A stretch of 64,000 nt of DNA from a virus. This document shows, piece after piece, positions 1 through 8,009 of the stretch (position 1 is the first letter of the stretch; each line of letters starts with the position of its first letter). The position numbers were made by a program, and so were the translations under genes. The DNA is taken from positions 1-64,000 of the IMG/VR virus record IMGVR_UViG_3300022868_000009. The stretch is one strand, 5' to 3'. The notes below the pieces were generated by a model. That model was not told the DNA's origin. It saw only the letters and a program-made list of their open reading frames with translations, and did not search any database.

Positions 1-236
1 AATTCTTCAGGTAATTTAGGTAATTCAGTTAATTGGTTATAATAACAATATAATCTTTTTAATCCTTTAGGTAATTCAGGTAATTTAGTTAATTGGTTAT
101 TACCACAATATAATCCTTCTAACCCTTTAGGTAATTCAGGTAATTTTTTTAAGAAAAAACCATCTAAATCTAATATTTTACCATCATCATAATCTTTAAT
201 TAATTTATTTTCATTGTATGTCTTTAAATACTTCAT
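1..236 (-). CDS. Leucine-rich repeat protein, truncated by window edge
   Basis: The ATG start at 236 overlaps the stop codon of the upstream gene (TAATG), and the frame stays open to the window edge, so only the N-terminal 78 codons are seen. The protein begins with the recurrent KYLKTY peptide. It continues into 20-residue leucine-rich repeats of the pattern LPELPKGLK-LYC-NNQLTK, the short bacterial type known from YopM/IpaH-like proteins. It is a close paralogue of the LRR gene at 20714-21253. Such repeats usually bind protein partners; the partner here is unknown. The N-terminal tag suggests possible packaging in the virion, which is inference. Confidence 0.8.
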   Translation of the reverse strand, partial: MKYLKTYNENKLIKDYDDGKILDLDGFFLKKLPELPKGLEGLYCGNNQLTKLPELPKGLKRLYCYYNQLTELPKLPEE

Positions 237-580
237 TAAATTATATTCATTTTACCAGCTTCTAAAAAAGCATTCATATCTAAATCTTCCAATTCAATAA
301 ACTCTTCAAATGAAAATTCATGAAAAATACCATTAAATCTAACTCTACTTTGATGTGATATTTCATCTTTTGTAGTATTAACAATCATCTTTTTAGGATT
401 AAAATTAACATATTTTGATTTTAAATGCTTGTATCCTATAATATCACTTGGCCAAACATAACCGTTATCAAAAAGTCTTTTTTGAACATATCTAGATTCT
501 TCTTCATTATTAACTCTAACAGCAAAAAAACATAAAATATCTGAACCAATTTCTTCTAAATATGTCTTTAAATATTTCAA
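236..580 (-). CDS. Small tagged protein of unknown function
   Basis: A 114-residue protein with a TTG start at 580, chosen because it places the KYLKTY peptide exactly at the N-terminus as in its neighbours. The C-terminus (LEAGKMNII) is a divergent version of the KLGLL-type tail seen in nearby proteins. I recognise no catalytic motif in the middle. It overlaps the LRR gene downstream by the TAATG arrangement, which suggests translational coupling within one cassette. Function unknown. Confidence 0.7.
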   Translation of the reverse strand: MKYLKTYLEEIGSDILCFFAVRVNNEEESRYVQKRLFDNGYVWPSDIIGYKHLKSKYVNFNPKKMIVNTTKDEISHQSRVRFNGIFHEFSFEEFIELEDLDMNAFLEAGKMNII

Positions 581-674
581 CTTTGTTTAATATTGTATTT
601 TACTTATATCAACTTATATATTTAATTTTCAAACTTAAATTTTTTAAATTCATATAAAAAGAAAAAGAATTAAT

Positions 675-983
675 ATGTCTACTTCAATTCCACATGGATG
701 GTATACAGATTCAACCGGAATATCTATATCAACTGGAACAACATTTACAAGTACTTACACAGATATTTATGAATCACCACCTACAACACTACAACAATTA
801 ATAGATTATTGTAATGATAGAAAATTAACTGAAAAAGATTTAGAATGGTTAGAATATAACGTACCTTTCACTATTAATATATATGAACAATTACAAAAAA
901 TTGAAAATAAATTAGATAAACCTTTTTCTGCGGTAGTTAAGCAAAAATTAAGAAAAATGAAATTGGATAGAGTTAAAGTTTAA
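675..983 (+). CDS. Hypothetical protein
   Basis: A 102-residue protein on the forward strand between two reverse-strand genes. The N-terminal third is rich in Ser, Thr and Tyr (STSIPHGWYTD onward). The C-terminal half is charged and likely helical, ending in a Lys/Arg-rich stretch (KQKLRKMKLDRVKV). The ATG is preceded by an A-rich run (AAAAAGAAAAAGAATTAAT), the usual start context in this window. I recognise no family. A forward-strand AT-rich promoter-like stretch lies near 610-625. Confidence 0.6.
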   Translation: MSTSIPHGWYTDSTGISISTGTTFTSTYTDIYESPPTTLQQLIDYCNDRKLTEKDLEWLEYNVPFTINIYEQLQKIENKLDKPFSAVVKQKLRKMKLDRVKV

Positions 984-988
984 ATATT

Positions 989-1477
989 TCATAATAACCC
1001 CAATTTTTCTCCTTCTATTTTATGTGCGTATTTTATAATAAATTTATCATAACTTAAATATTTCGCCACGTCATATATTAATTTTATAAAATCTTTTGAG
1101 TATATTTGTCCAGTATAATCTGTATAATCATTATAACTATTTATAATATTATTATAATCTGATTGATTAATTTGATTTTTATGTGTTATTAATTTACTTA
1201 ATGAAAAACCATAACCATGTTCAGCTATTCTAGACATAATTTTAATTTGTTCCAATTTTAATCTATCATCTATACTCCATGTAAATGTTTTAACATCACC
1301 AATACTGGTAATTAATTCATAATAATCTTCGAAAAGTTCTTCTTTTAATTCACGATCATGTATGTACTCTATATCTTGTTTTATGTGTTTAAAATGATGA
1401 TCATTTAAATCGTTTAATAAACCACTCAATTTTACAACTTCAGAATTTCTATCTTCATATGTCTTTAAATATTTCAT
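989..1477 (-). CDS. Small tagged protein (KTYE head, KLGLL tail)
   Basis: A 162-residue protein beginning MKYLKTYEDRNSE and ending KIEGEKLGLL, so both recurrent terminal peptides are present. The body is charged and predicted mainly helical, with no motif I recognise. Its start codon overlaps the stop of the gene upstream (1477-1761) by one base (TAATG). The cassette 1-1761 therefore looks like one coupled operon of tagged proteins with unrelated bodies. Confidence 0.75.
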   Translation of the reverse strand: MKYLKTYEDRNSEVVKLSGLLNDLNDHHFKHIKQDIEYIHDRELKEELFEDYYELITSIGDVKTFTWSIDDRLKLEQIKIMSRIAEHGYGFSLSKLITHKNQINQSDYNNIINSYNDYTDYTGQIYSKDFIKLIYDVAKYLSYDKFIIKYAHKIEGEKLGLL

Positions 1478-1761
1478 TACATTAAACCTAATTTACCACC
1501 CTCAACAATTGATTCAATATCACTAATATGTTCTGGGAATTTATAATTAAAATCATAATCATAATAATCTAAATTAATAAAATGAGATATGTTATAACCT
1601 AAAGATTTAACTGTCTCTTGTGCTGTACTTAGACTAAAATCATCTGAATATTGGTAATGTAATTTTCCGTTTATGTACATTGCTGCTTGATTAAAATCAT
1701 ACATAACAACAAAAATCACATCTTTATTCTCTTTATTTTCATATGTCTTTAAATATTTCAT
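1477..1761 (-). CDS. Small tagged protein (KTYE head, KLGLM tail)
   Basis: A 94-residue protein beginning MKYLKTYENKENKD and ending VEGGKLGLM. The middle reads like a small alpha/beta domain (VIFVVMYDF near residue 17, then Tyr-rich segments). No family is recognised. It is the first gene of the reverse-strand cassette that runs to position 1, and a promoter-like motif lies 27-41 bases upstream, inside the 3' end of the homing-endonuclease gene. Confidence 0.75.
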   Translation of the reverse strand: MKYLKTYENKENKDVIFVVMYDFNQAAMYINGKLHYQYSDDFSLSTAQETVKSLGYNISHFINLDYYDYDFNYKFPEHISDIESIVEGGKLGLM

Positions 1762-1787
1762 TATAATATTTTTAATATTTCACAATG

Positions 1788-1802
1788 TTATATATTAAAA
1801 TT
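1788..1802 (-). promoter_or_regulatory. Putative T4-like late promoter
   Basis: On the reverse strand this reads AATTTTAATATATAA. It is the recurrent motif of this window and sits upstream of the gene starting at 1761. No -35 element is apparent. Assignment to the gp55-like sigma factor is inference. Confidence 0.45.
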
Positions 1803-3440
1803 AAATTTTAAATTACCACTATCATATATTCTATATATTTCTCTTTCTATCATTATTTCATGTTCACTCTTATTTGAATCATATCCTTCACTAACCAAAA
1901 TATCTTTTCTAAAATTAAATCTGTATCTTCTAATACCATCTATTACATAGTGATAGTTTGGTTTAGTTTCATCAACAAAATCAAATCCTAATTTATAATA
2001 TAAATTACCCTTACTCCATGATCTATCAGCATAACTTATTATCTCTTTGAATTTATAATTTTTAATAAAATATTTAAATAATTTACTAGCACCACCAACA
2101 ACACTGACATTTAATTTATTGCAAAATCTCAATAACTCATAAATACCATTTTTACTTTTACCACCCAATGGCTTTCTAGTTTTACCAAAAGTCATTAAAC
2201 TTACCAATTCATTTTCATAATATAAACCAACTTTAACAGAAGAACCAACAAATCCTTGAATATGATTTTCTTTTAAAAATTGTCTAGATTCATTAATATT
2301 AACTTCTTTCAATTCACATTTCCTAGCATATATAATATTAGATTTACTTAGCAAGTTTAATATTCTAGATTTTATTATATCTTGTTTATATTTCCAATCA
2401 TCTTCATAAATATGAATAAGTTGTATATTTTTTTCTAGACATTTAATAGTTTTTTGATAATGATAATCATTTGATTTATTTAATTCATTATGCCAATATA
2501 CACCATTAAATTCAAAAGCTAATTTTAATTCTGGTAAATAAATATCTAATTCATAAGGTTTTAAAATTGTTCTATCGGAAATTATAATTTTATTATCATA
2601 GTTTTCTTTAATAAAATCTTGCAATTGTAATTGCATACCAGAAATATTATAACTATTTACTGGATTGCATTTTGTACATAGAATAGTTTCATATTTTATC
2701 CTATTATAAAGTAATACTGAAGATATCTCAAAATCATGCCCTTTTTCACAATTGAAAATATAAATCCCATTCTTTTTTATTTCTTTAATACCAAATTCTT
2801 TATATTTTTCTAATATATTCTTATTTTTAGTAGTTTTTATTTTTTCTTTAACATTTTCTAATTGAGAAGTATGTTCAACACCATATTTTTCCAAATTATT
2901 TTTAATTGTATTTTCTTTAACTTTATCACTTTTAGAAGAAATATCTGTGCCATATTTTTCAAGACATGTTTCTCTACTCTTTCCTCTTATTTCTTCTGAT
3001 TGCATTAAATATTCAACACCGTATTTTTGTTTATTTGTCTTCTTTTGTATTTCTTGTATTTCTTTATTTTTTAAGTGATGTGTTACACCATATTTTTCAA
3101 GACATGTTTCTTTGATCTTTTCTTTAATTTCCTCTAATTGAAAAACATTGTCAACACCATATTTTTTTTGTAATGTATTTTTTGTTTTATGTTGTTTACA
3201 TTTACTACAGTAATAATTTGTTTCTCCATTCGAAGTTATCTTATTATAATCACTATAAACAATATCTTTTTCAATTTTACAATGAAAACATCTAACTTTA
3301 ATTTTTTGCCTAGATTGTAAAGGTAATTCTGAAATAAATATTTCAATTATATCACCAGATTCACAATCATAGCCTAATTCTTTGTACCTACCCACATTTT
3401 TATTTGATAATTTTATTTTAATTTTCCTGTTGACAATCAT
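1788..3440 (-). CDS. VSR-like (EDxHD-type) homing endonuclease
   Basis: A 550-residue protein. Residues about 60-205 carry five or six repeats of a KYGV-centred DNA-binding module (EKYGVDNVFQ-type). A C-rich segment follows (CEKGH ... CTKCNP). The nuclease core lies around residues 290-360: ELDIYLPELKLAFEFNG-YWH then HIYEDDW, the layout of VSR-like EDxHD homing enzymes such as I-Bth0305I in the PD-(D/E)XK superfamily. It sits directly downstream of the major capsid gene and has its own promoter-like motif. A paralogue lies at 8010-9752. It probably mobilises itself into the conserved capsid block; the target site is not known. Confidence 0.8.
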   Translation of the reverse strand: MIVNRKIKIKLSNKNVGRYKELGYDCESGDIIEIFISELPLQSRQKIKVRCFHCKIEKDIVYSDYNKITSNGETNYYCSKCKQHKTKNTLQKKYGVDNVFQLEEIKEKIKETCLEKYGVTHHLKNKEIQEIQKKTNKQKYGVEYLMQSEEIRGKSRETCLEKYGTDISSKSDKVKENTIKNNLEKYGVEHTSQLENVKEKIKTTKNKNILEKYKEFGIKEIKKNGIYIFNCEKGHDFEISSVLLYNRIKYETILCTKCNPVNSYNISGMQLQLQDFIKENYDNKIIISDRTILKPYELDIYLPELKLAFEFNGVYWHNELNKSNDYHYQKTIKCLEKNIQLIHIYEDDWKYKQDIIKSRILNLLSKSNIIYARKCELKEVNINESRQFLKENHIQGFVGSSVKVGLYYENELVSLMTFGKTRKPLGGKSKNGIYELLRFCNKLNVSVVGGASKLFKYFIKNYKFKEIISYADRSWSKGNLYYKLGFDFVDETKPNYHYVIDGIRRYRFNFRKDILVSEGYDSNKSEHEIMIEREIYRIYDSGNLKFNFNI

Positions 3441-3450
3441 TTTTTTATTT

Positions 3451-3465
3451 TTATATATTAAATTT
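3451..3465 (-). promoter_or_regulatory. Putative T4-like late promoter for homing endonuclease
   Basis: Reverse-strand reading AAATTTAATATATAA lies 11-25 bases upstream of the ATG at 3440 and matches the recurrent motif. Confidence 0.45.
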
Positions 3466-3515
3466 TAATGTTAGAAATTGGATTTTTTACATAAAGATGT
3501 TATTAATATATATAC

Positions 3516-3546
3516 AAAAAAAAGAGGAGATAAACTCCTCTTTTTC
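3516..3546 (-). terminator. Rho-independent terminator after major capsid gene
   Basis: The inverted repeat AAAGAGGAG / CTCCTCTTT has a five-base ATAAA loop and poly-A on the left, which is poly-U on the reverse strand. It lies just downstream of the stop codon at 3566, as expected for the end of the capsid transcript. Confidence 0.8.
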
Positions 3547-3565
3547 TTTGTGGTTAAAGTATTTA

Positions 3566-5329
3566 TTAAATAAGTACTCCATTTGTGTCTGTAACCTGTA
3601 TTTCCATGAATTGTTTCCAAGGAAAAAAGCCTATGTCAGCTATGGCATATCTTGAACGAATTAACATTCTTGGTGCCCAAGTTGCCTCTGAAATTAAACT
3701 AATAGACTGAGCCATTAGATAAGGAATGAAAATCAAACCTGGTTGATCAACTGAATTCTTTCTTCCTAAAAAGACTCTGTTATCGTCCCATCTCATATAA
3801 GGATCTACATAGATAGCTATGTTACCAATATTACCCATTGGGTATAATTGACCATTTGTATTCAATTTACCTGCGTTAACTGGATTGATAGTATAACCTG
3901 CAATATCTTGAATAACTGATGCAACGTTTCCGTTAGTTACTAAATATTGAGCTGGTCCTACTCTACCATCTGTTGCGATAAAGTTTGAAGCATTATTGAT
4001 TTTAGCAATAAGTTTTCTTTGGATTGAATGAGTAGTTTCTCCTCCTGGTGCAGGACCGAATCCTGTAGCACCAATATAAGTGTCTACGTCAAAATCAAAC
4101 TTAGGAGTACCTGTTGAATCAACTGGAGTTGTTGCTGAAGCTCTGTTTTGAGCAGCTAATTCTCTAATCTTAGCAACAATTTGTTTAGAAATTGTTTGTG
4201 TAAGTTCGTTAATTAATACTGACTCAAGTTTCTGAACAATGTCCATACCTGTTGAAGCTTTAATATCTTCAATTTGAGTTCTCTTAAGAGCTGATGTAAT
4301 CTCGATATCACCTACTTGTACTGACTTAGTAAATACGTCAGGACCGATAACACCTGGATATGTGTTTTCATCTACTTCTCTTAACATTGGGTTTTTATCA
4401 TCCCATCCTGCTACGAAACCAGGAATATGATCTTCCATTAATGAAACTAGTTCAATAGATGTTGTACCAGTAAAATCATAATTTGTAGTTGTTAATAATT
4501 CAGCACCTTGTAACAATGTTGTTACTGAATCAGTACTAGAAACATCAAATGTGTTTCTTTTAGCTACAGTTGGATAAGCACCTGAAACAGGAGCACCAAT
4601 TTGTTTAAATGTACGGAACATTGGTTTACCATCTATTCTTGAAAAACCTAAAAATTCTAACCAACCTTGACGACCTTCAGTAACTGTAGGTTCAATCAAA
4701 CTTGTTGTAGCATCGAAAGTTCTGGTTTTATCTGTATCATCATAATATGTGTCAACAGTTGTTGTACCTGATATTGAGAAGAACATTCTTGATGTTAATC
4801 CACCAATTGTTTCAGTTACACTTGCTGTTGCCATATCAGCTGCAAGATCAGCTCTTAACAATGTATGTTGAGCTGCGATGTTAGTGTCTATTTTAAACAC
4901 CAATGGTCTTTCGTCTCTATCAGTACCATCTGCATTATTGTCATATTTAAAATCGACGAATAATAATTCGATACGTGGAGAAGAAGAAGGTTTAACTGCT
5001 AATAGGTCAAGACCAATTGTTTGAGCAGCAATCTTCATTGATACTGGAAGTAAGTTTTGTGCGATATCACCTGATCCATCAACTGATTGTTTCACGCCAC
5101 TGTCAGCACCATTCCATACAGCACCTGGAGTTCCCCATGGTGTTGGAGGAGCAACTGCGCCCATACCATTTAAGTTACCAAGTGTTGAATAAGAAATATT
5201 CTCATTCATTTGGTGCATTTCGGCATATTCTGCCATCCATGTTCTCTTGTCTTCATCTTCTACTCTTAGAGTATCTAGAACAGGAGCCCATTTTTTTAAC
5301 GCTTTTGATTTGTCTACTATAAAATTCAT
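3566..5329 (-). CDS. Major capsid protein, T4 gp23-like
   Basis: A 587-residue protein with the layout of the T4 gp23 family (T4 gp23 has 521 residues). The N-terminus (KALKKWAPVLDTL) matches the gp23 start. The central segment SALKRTQIEDIKASTGMD then INELTQTISKQIVAKIRELA corresponds to the SIELAQDLRAVHGMDA ... EINREVVDWI region of T4. The C-terminal half has the nucleotide-free P-domain pattern GNIAIYVDPYMRWDD and PYLMAQSISLIS. It forms the hexameric shell lattice. It follows the protease-scaffold gene, as in T4, and ends at a strong terminator. Maturation cleavage by the upstream protease is expected, but I could not place the site. Confidence 0.93.
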   Translation of the reverse strand: MNFIVDKSKALKKWAPVLDTLRVEDEDKRTWMAEYAEMHQMNENISYSTLGNLNGMGAVAPPTPWGTPGAVWNGADSGVKQSVDGSGDIAQNLLPVSMKIAAQTIGLDLLAVKPSSSPRIELLFVDFKYDNNADGTDRDERPLVFKIDTNIAAQHTLLRADLAADMATASVTETIGGLTSRMFFSISGTTTVDTYYDDTDKTRTFDATTSLIEPTVTEGRQGWLEFLGFSRIDGKPMFRTFKQIGAPVSGAYPTVAKRNTFDVSSTDSVTTLLQGAELLTTTNYDFTGTTSIELVSLMEDHIPGFVAGWDDKNPMLREVDENTYPGVIGPDVFTKSVQVGDIEITSALKRTQIEDIKASTGMDIVQKLESVLINELTQTISKQIVAKIRELAAQNRASATTPVDSTGTPKFDFDVDTYIGATGFGPAPGGETTHSIQRKLIAKINNASNFIATDGRVGPAQYLVTNGNVASVIQDIAGYTINPVNAGKLNTNGQLYPMGNIGNIAIYVDPYMRWDDNRVFLGRKNSVDQPGLIFIPYLMAQSISLISEATWAPRMLIRSRYAIADIGFFPWKQFMEIQVTDTNGVLI

Positions 5330-5349
5330 TTTTATAATTCTTTTTTTTT

Positions 5350-5361
5350 ATTATATATTTC
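5350..5361 (-). promoter_or_regulatory. Putative late promoter of capsid gene
   Basis: Reverse-strand reading GGAAATATATAA lies about 22-32 bases upstream of the capsid ATG. It lacks a -35 box and is followed by a poly-A leader, as at other sites in this window. Confidence 0.5.
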
Positions 5362-5466
5362 CCTTTAAAAGTCTATTTTTTCCATTTTTGACTGTTTTTC
5401 AAGCCTTTTTTATCTGAAACCTTTGTCTTTATGAGGTTATATAAATATTATTTTTTAACGACCTAA

Positions 5467-7902
5467 TTATATATTTTTAAGTCTGTTATAGAATCTGTCT
5501 AATTGATCTTCTGATAATGTCGTATTATCAACTAGTTGGTTCTTTTGTAGAACTTGTTTAGATTCTTTAATTAATGAATAGTTTTCCATTTTTCTACTAT
5601 TCCAAAAAGCTTCCATTTTTGCAGGAGTATCTAAATTAGGATACAATTTAGCAGTTAATAGTATGCTTTTCTTTTGGTCATTTTCTAGACCTTCATATAT
5701 TGGTTGTAAATCACTAGGGATATTTTCTACCAATACATCTTCAAAAGTTTTCTTAACACTTAGAGCATCAGTCATAGCTTTAAGGACTTGATTTTCTGAA
5801 TAATACGTGCTTTCGTTTAATGCAAGTTTTACTTTTTCTCTATCTTCGTCAGTTAAAGAATGATAAGATTTTTTATTTCTCTCTGTTAAGAATTGTAAAA
5901 AATGAGGCTCGCTATTTGCAGCTACTTTACGTTTTTTAGTTTCAGTAATAAGTTTGCCAATTTGAGATTTCAATGAATCTTCATTTTCTAATATTTTATC
6001 ACCAATAATGATGATTTTACTTTCGTGTATTTGTAATTCTTCTTGATTGTCTGTTAATTTTAAAAGTACCATACCATCGTTAGGCATGTAAGCCATAACT
6101 TCACCTGGTCTATCATTAAATGTTGCAGTCATTCCAGGAACAATTTGATCACTAACTACTTCTTGTCCTTGTACACTCACAGGTGCAACACCTATACTAG
6201 TATCAACTACTGGTGGTTGTGCTTGTACATCAATTTGAGTCTGTGCTTGAACTGGTTGTCCAAATTCATCAACTTCAGCTTGAGCTTGAGCATCTTGTTG
6301 AACAAATTCTTGTCCTTGTTGAGCTTGAGCTTGAACATCTTGTACTTGTGCATCAGCGTCTAATTGTATTGGACTTTGAATTGCATCAGTTGTTTGTGCT
6401 TGAGTTTGATTTTGATTTTGAACAAAATCAGTATCAGTATCATTATCATAAAATCTTTCTACATTTTGAACTTTCATATTAGGCATTTGAGCACCTTGAT
6501 TTTCGTTCAGTTCACCACTATTTAAATGTTCAACAGTTTGGTCTAAAGATTCTGCAAGATAATTTTGATATGCTTGAGTATCAGCAACATTTTCTGCAAT
6601 ATATTCACTATAAGCGATATTGTTATCTACATGTTCTGCAATATATTCACTATAAGCGATATTGTTATCTACATGTTCTGCTACATACTCAGTATAAGCG
6701 ATATTGTTATCTACATGTTCTGCAATATATTCTGCATATTCAATATTGTTATCTACATGTTCTGCAATATATTCTGCATAAGCAATATTTTTATCAAGAT
6801 TTTCTGCTACATATTCTGAATAGTCGATAGATTTTTCAATTGATTCAGCTAAATAATCTGAAAATTGAATATTCTTATCAACGTTCTCAGCGATATACTC
6901 AGAAAAGTCGATATTTTTGTCTAATGTTTCAGCGATGTATTCACTGTAATCAATAGTTTTGTCTAATTCTTCAGCAATGTATTCTGAATAGTTGATAGAC
7001 TTTTCTAATTCTTCTGCTAAATAGTCATTGTGTTTAACAAGACCTTCTGTTTTAGCTTTCAATGTTGAGTTTTCATTAACTACATGTTGAATCTGATCAG
7101 CTAAATAATCTAAATAGCCTGTTACAGAAATTTGTTGTTCGTTTAAATTTTCTAGAAGTTCAGCCATTTTCATCATTCTCTCAGGTTCTACTCCACCTTT
7201 GGCATTTTCTTCAAAGAAACGTTGAACTGATTCAATTTGTTCAGTTAAATAATTTGAATACTCAATCATTTGATTTTTTGTTACAAATTCGTTGTTGTTA
7301 TTCATTTCTAAGAAATCATTAAATTTTGACGAATCTGATAAGTCATAAATACGAAAGTTTGAACTTTCATTAAAACCTAAAGACTCGTTGAGTGATTTTA
7401 ATTCCATTTTTGCAGAACTAAAACCTGGATCTGCAACGGCATCATATGTAAAAAGTTTCTTTATAGCCACCGTACCATTACTTTCAGTAATACCAGCCGC
7501 TCTAGAGCTAACAAAAATAGGGCAATTGTCATCGACTAATGCTTTAGCCTCTTTGCCCCAATGTGTATTAAGTAACCTAATTGTACCTTCTACTCTATTC
7601 GCTTGTGGATTATGAAAAATTGATTCCAATGTATGTGAAACTCTTGCAAGTGATGTATCGAACACGTCAGGATGATCGAATTCACCATATATGACACCTA
7701 AGTTTTTTTTACGTTCATTAAGTTCGCCTAAATGCGGTAAAAACTTATCAGAAGTATAAATTCTTTCATTACGATTAACTACATCAAATTCGGTAAAAAT
7801 ACCTCCTAAAATATATTCTTTCTTTTGAGAACTTTGCTCCTGAATGAGTTTTAAACCATCAGTCGAATTTTCAATGATCAAAACCGGTTTGTTTCCATTC
7901 AT
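5467..7902 (-). CDS. Prohead protease (gp21-like) fused to repeat-containing scaffold
   Basis: An 811-residue fusion. Residues 1-170 form a T4 gp21-type serine protease: GIFTEFDVVNRNERIY, the catalytic-His motif GEFDHP and the catalytic-Ser motif FVSSRAAG. Residues about 290-457 are twelve 14-residue repeats of the pattern YSEYIAEHVDNNI, a likely coiled coil. The rest is Gln-rich (about 500-580), then a charged C-terminal domain. In T4 the protease (gp21) and core scaffold (gp22) are separate neighbours, so here one gene appears to supply both. Each repeat contains I/L/V-A-E, mostly matching the (I/L)-x-E cleavage consensus of gp21. The gene sits between portal and capsid genes, as in T4. Confidence 0.9.
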   Translation of the reverse strand: MNGNKPVLIIENSTDGLKLIQEQSSQKKEYILGGIFTEFDVVNRNERIYTSDKFLPHLGELNERKKNLGVIYGEFDHPDVFDTSLARVSHTLESIFHNPQANRVEGTIRLLNTHWGKEAKALVDDNCPIFVSSRAAGITESNGTVAIKKLFTYDAVADPGFSSAKMELKSLNESLGFNESSNFRIYDLSDSSKFNDFLEMNNNNEFVTKNQMIEYSNYLTEQIESVQRFFEENAKGGVEPERMMKMAELLENLNEQQISVTGYLDYLADQIQHVVNENSTLKAKTEGLVKHNDYLAEELEKSINYSEYIAEELDKTIDYSEYIAETLDKNIDFSEYIAENVDKNIQFSDYLAESIEKSIDYSEYVAENLDKNIAYAEYIAEHVDNNIEYAEYIAEHVDNNIAYTEYVAEHVDNNIAYSEYIAEHVDNNIAYSEYIAENVADTQAYQNYLAESLDQTVEHLNSGELNENQGAQMPNMKVQNVERFYDNDTDTDFVQNQNQTQAQTTDAIQSPIQLDADAQVQDVQAQAQQGQEFVQQDAQAQAEVDEFGQPVQAQTQIDVQAQPPVVDTSIGVAPVSVQGQEVVSDQIVPGMTATFNDRPGEVMAYMPNDGMVLLKLTDNQEELQIHESKIIIIGDKILENEDSLKSQIGKLITETKKRKVAANSEPHFLQFLTERNKKSYHSLTDEDREKVKLALNESTYYSENQVLKAMTDALSVKKTFEDVLVENIPSDLQPIYEGLENDQKKSILLTAKLYPNLDTPAKMEAFWNSRKMENYSLIKESKQVLQKNQLVDNTTLSEDQLDRFYNRLKNI
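6532..7035 (-). repeat. Twelve in-frame 42-base repeats encoding scaffold coiled coil
   Basis: Twelve consecutive 14-codon units encode Y-x-x-Y-(I/L/V)-A-E-x-(L/V/I)-(D/E)-x-x-(I/V). The four copies nearest 6600-6760 are nearly identical at DNA level (ACATGTTCTGCAATATATTC on the forward strand), which suggests recent expansion. Two heptads per unit fit a continuous coiled coil. Confidence 0.9.
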
Positions 7903-7918
7903 AAGATTTTTCTTTTTT

Positions 7919-7931
7919 TACTATATATTCA
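7919..7931 (-). promoter_or_regulatory. Putative late promoter of protease-scaffold gene
   Basis: Reverse-strand reading TGAATATATAGTA lies 17-29 bases upstream of the ATG at 7902, the same position as the motif at the capsid gene. Confidence 0.45.
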
Positions 7932-7982
7932 ATCAAAATAACCTGTTTTTTCCATTTTTGGTGTCATTTATGGTCACATTTT

Positions 7983-7996
7983 TAAATATATAAATT
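7983..7996 (+). promoter_or_regulatory. Putative late promoter of second homing endonuclease
   Basis: Forward-strand TAAATATATAAATT lies 14-27 bases upstream of the ATG at 8010. Confidence 0.45.
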
Positions 7997-8009
7997 AAAA
8001 ATATAATTC

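Noticed and set aside
5017-5322. Forward-strand open frame within the major capsid gene
   Set aside because: It lies wholly inside a well-supported capsid gene on the other strand and has no recognisable features.
6145-6830. Long open frames on the forward strand inside the protease-scaffold gene
   Set aside because: They mirror the repeat and Gln-rich parts of the reverse-strand gene, give low-complexity proteins, and lack plausible starts or leaders.
6532-7035. Regular 42-base repeats that could suggest a CRISPR-like array
   Set aside because: There are no unique spacers, the period is in frame, and the translation is a clear coiled-coil repeat.
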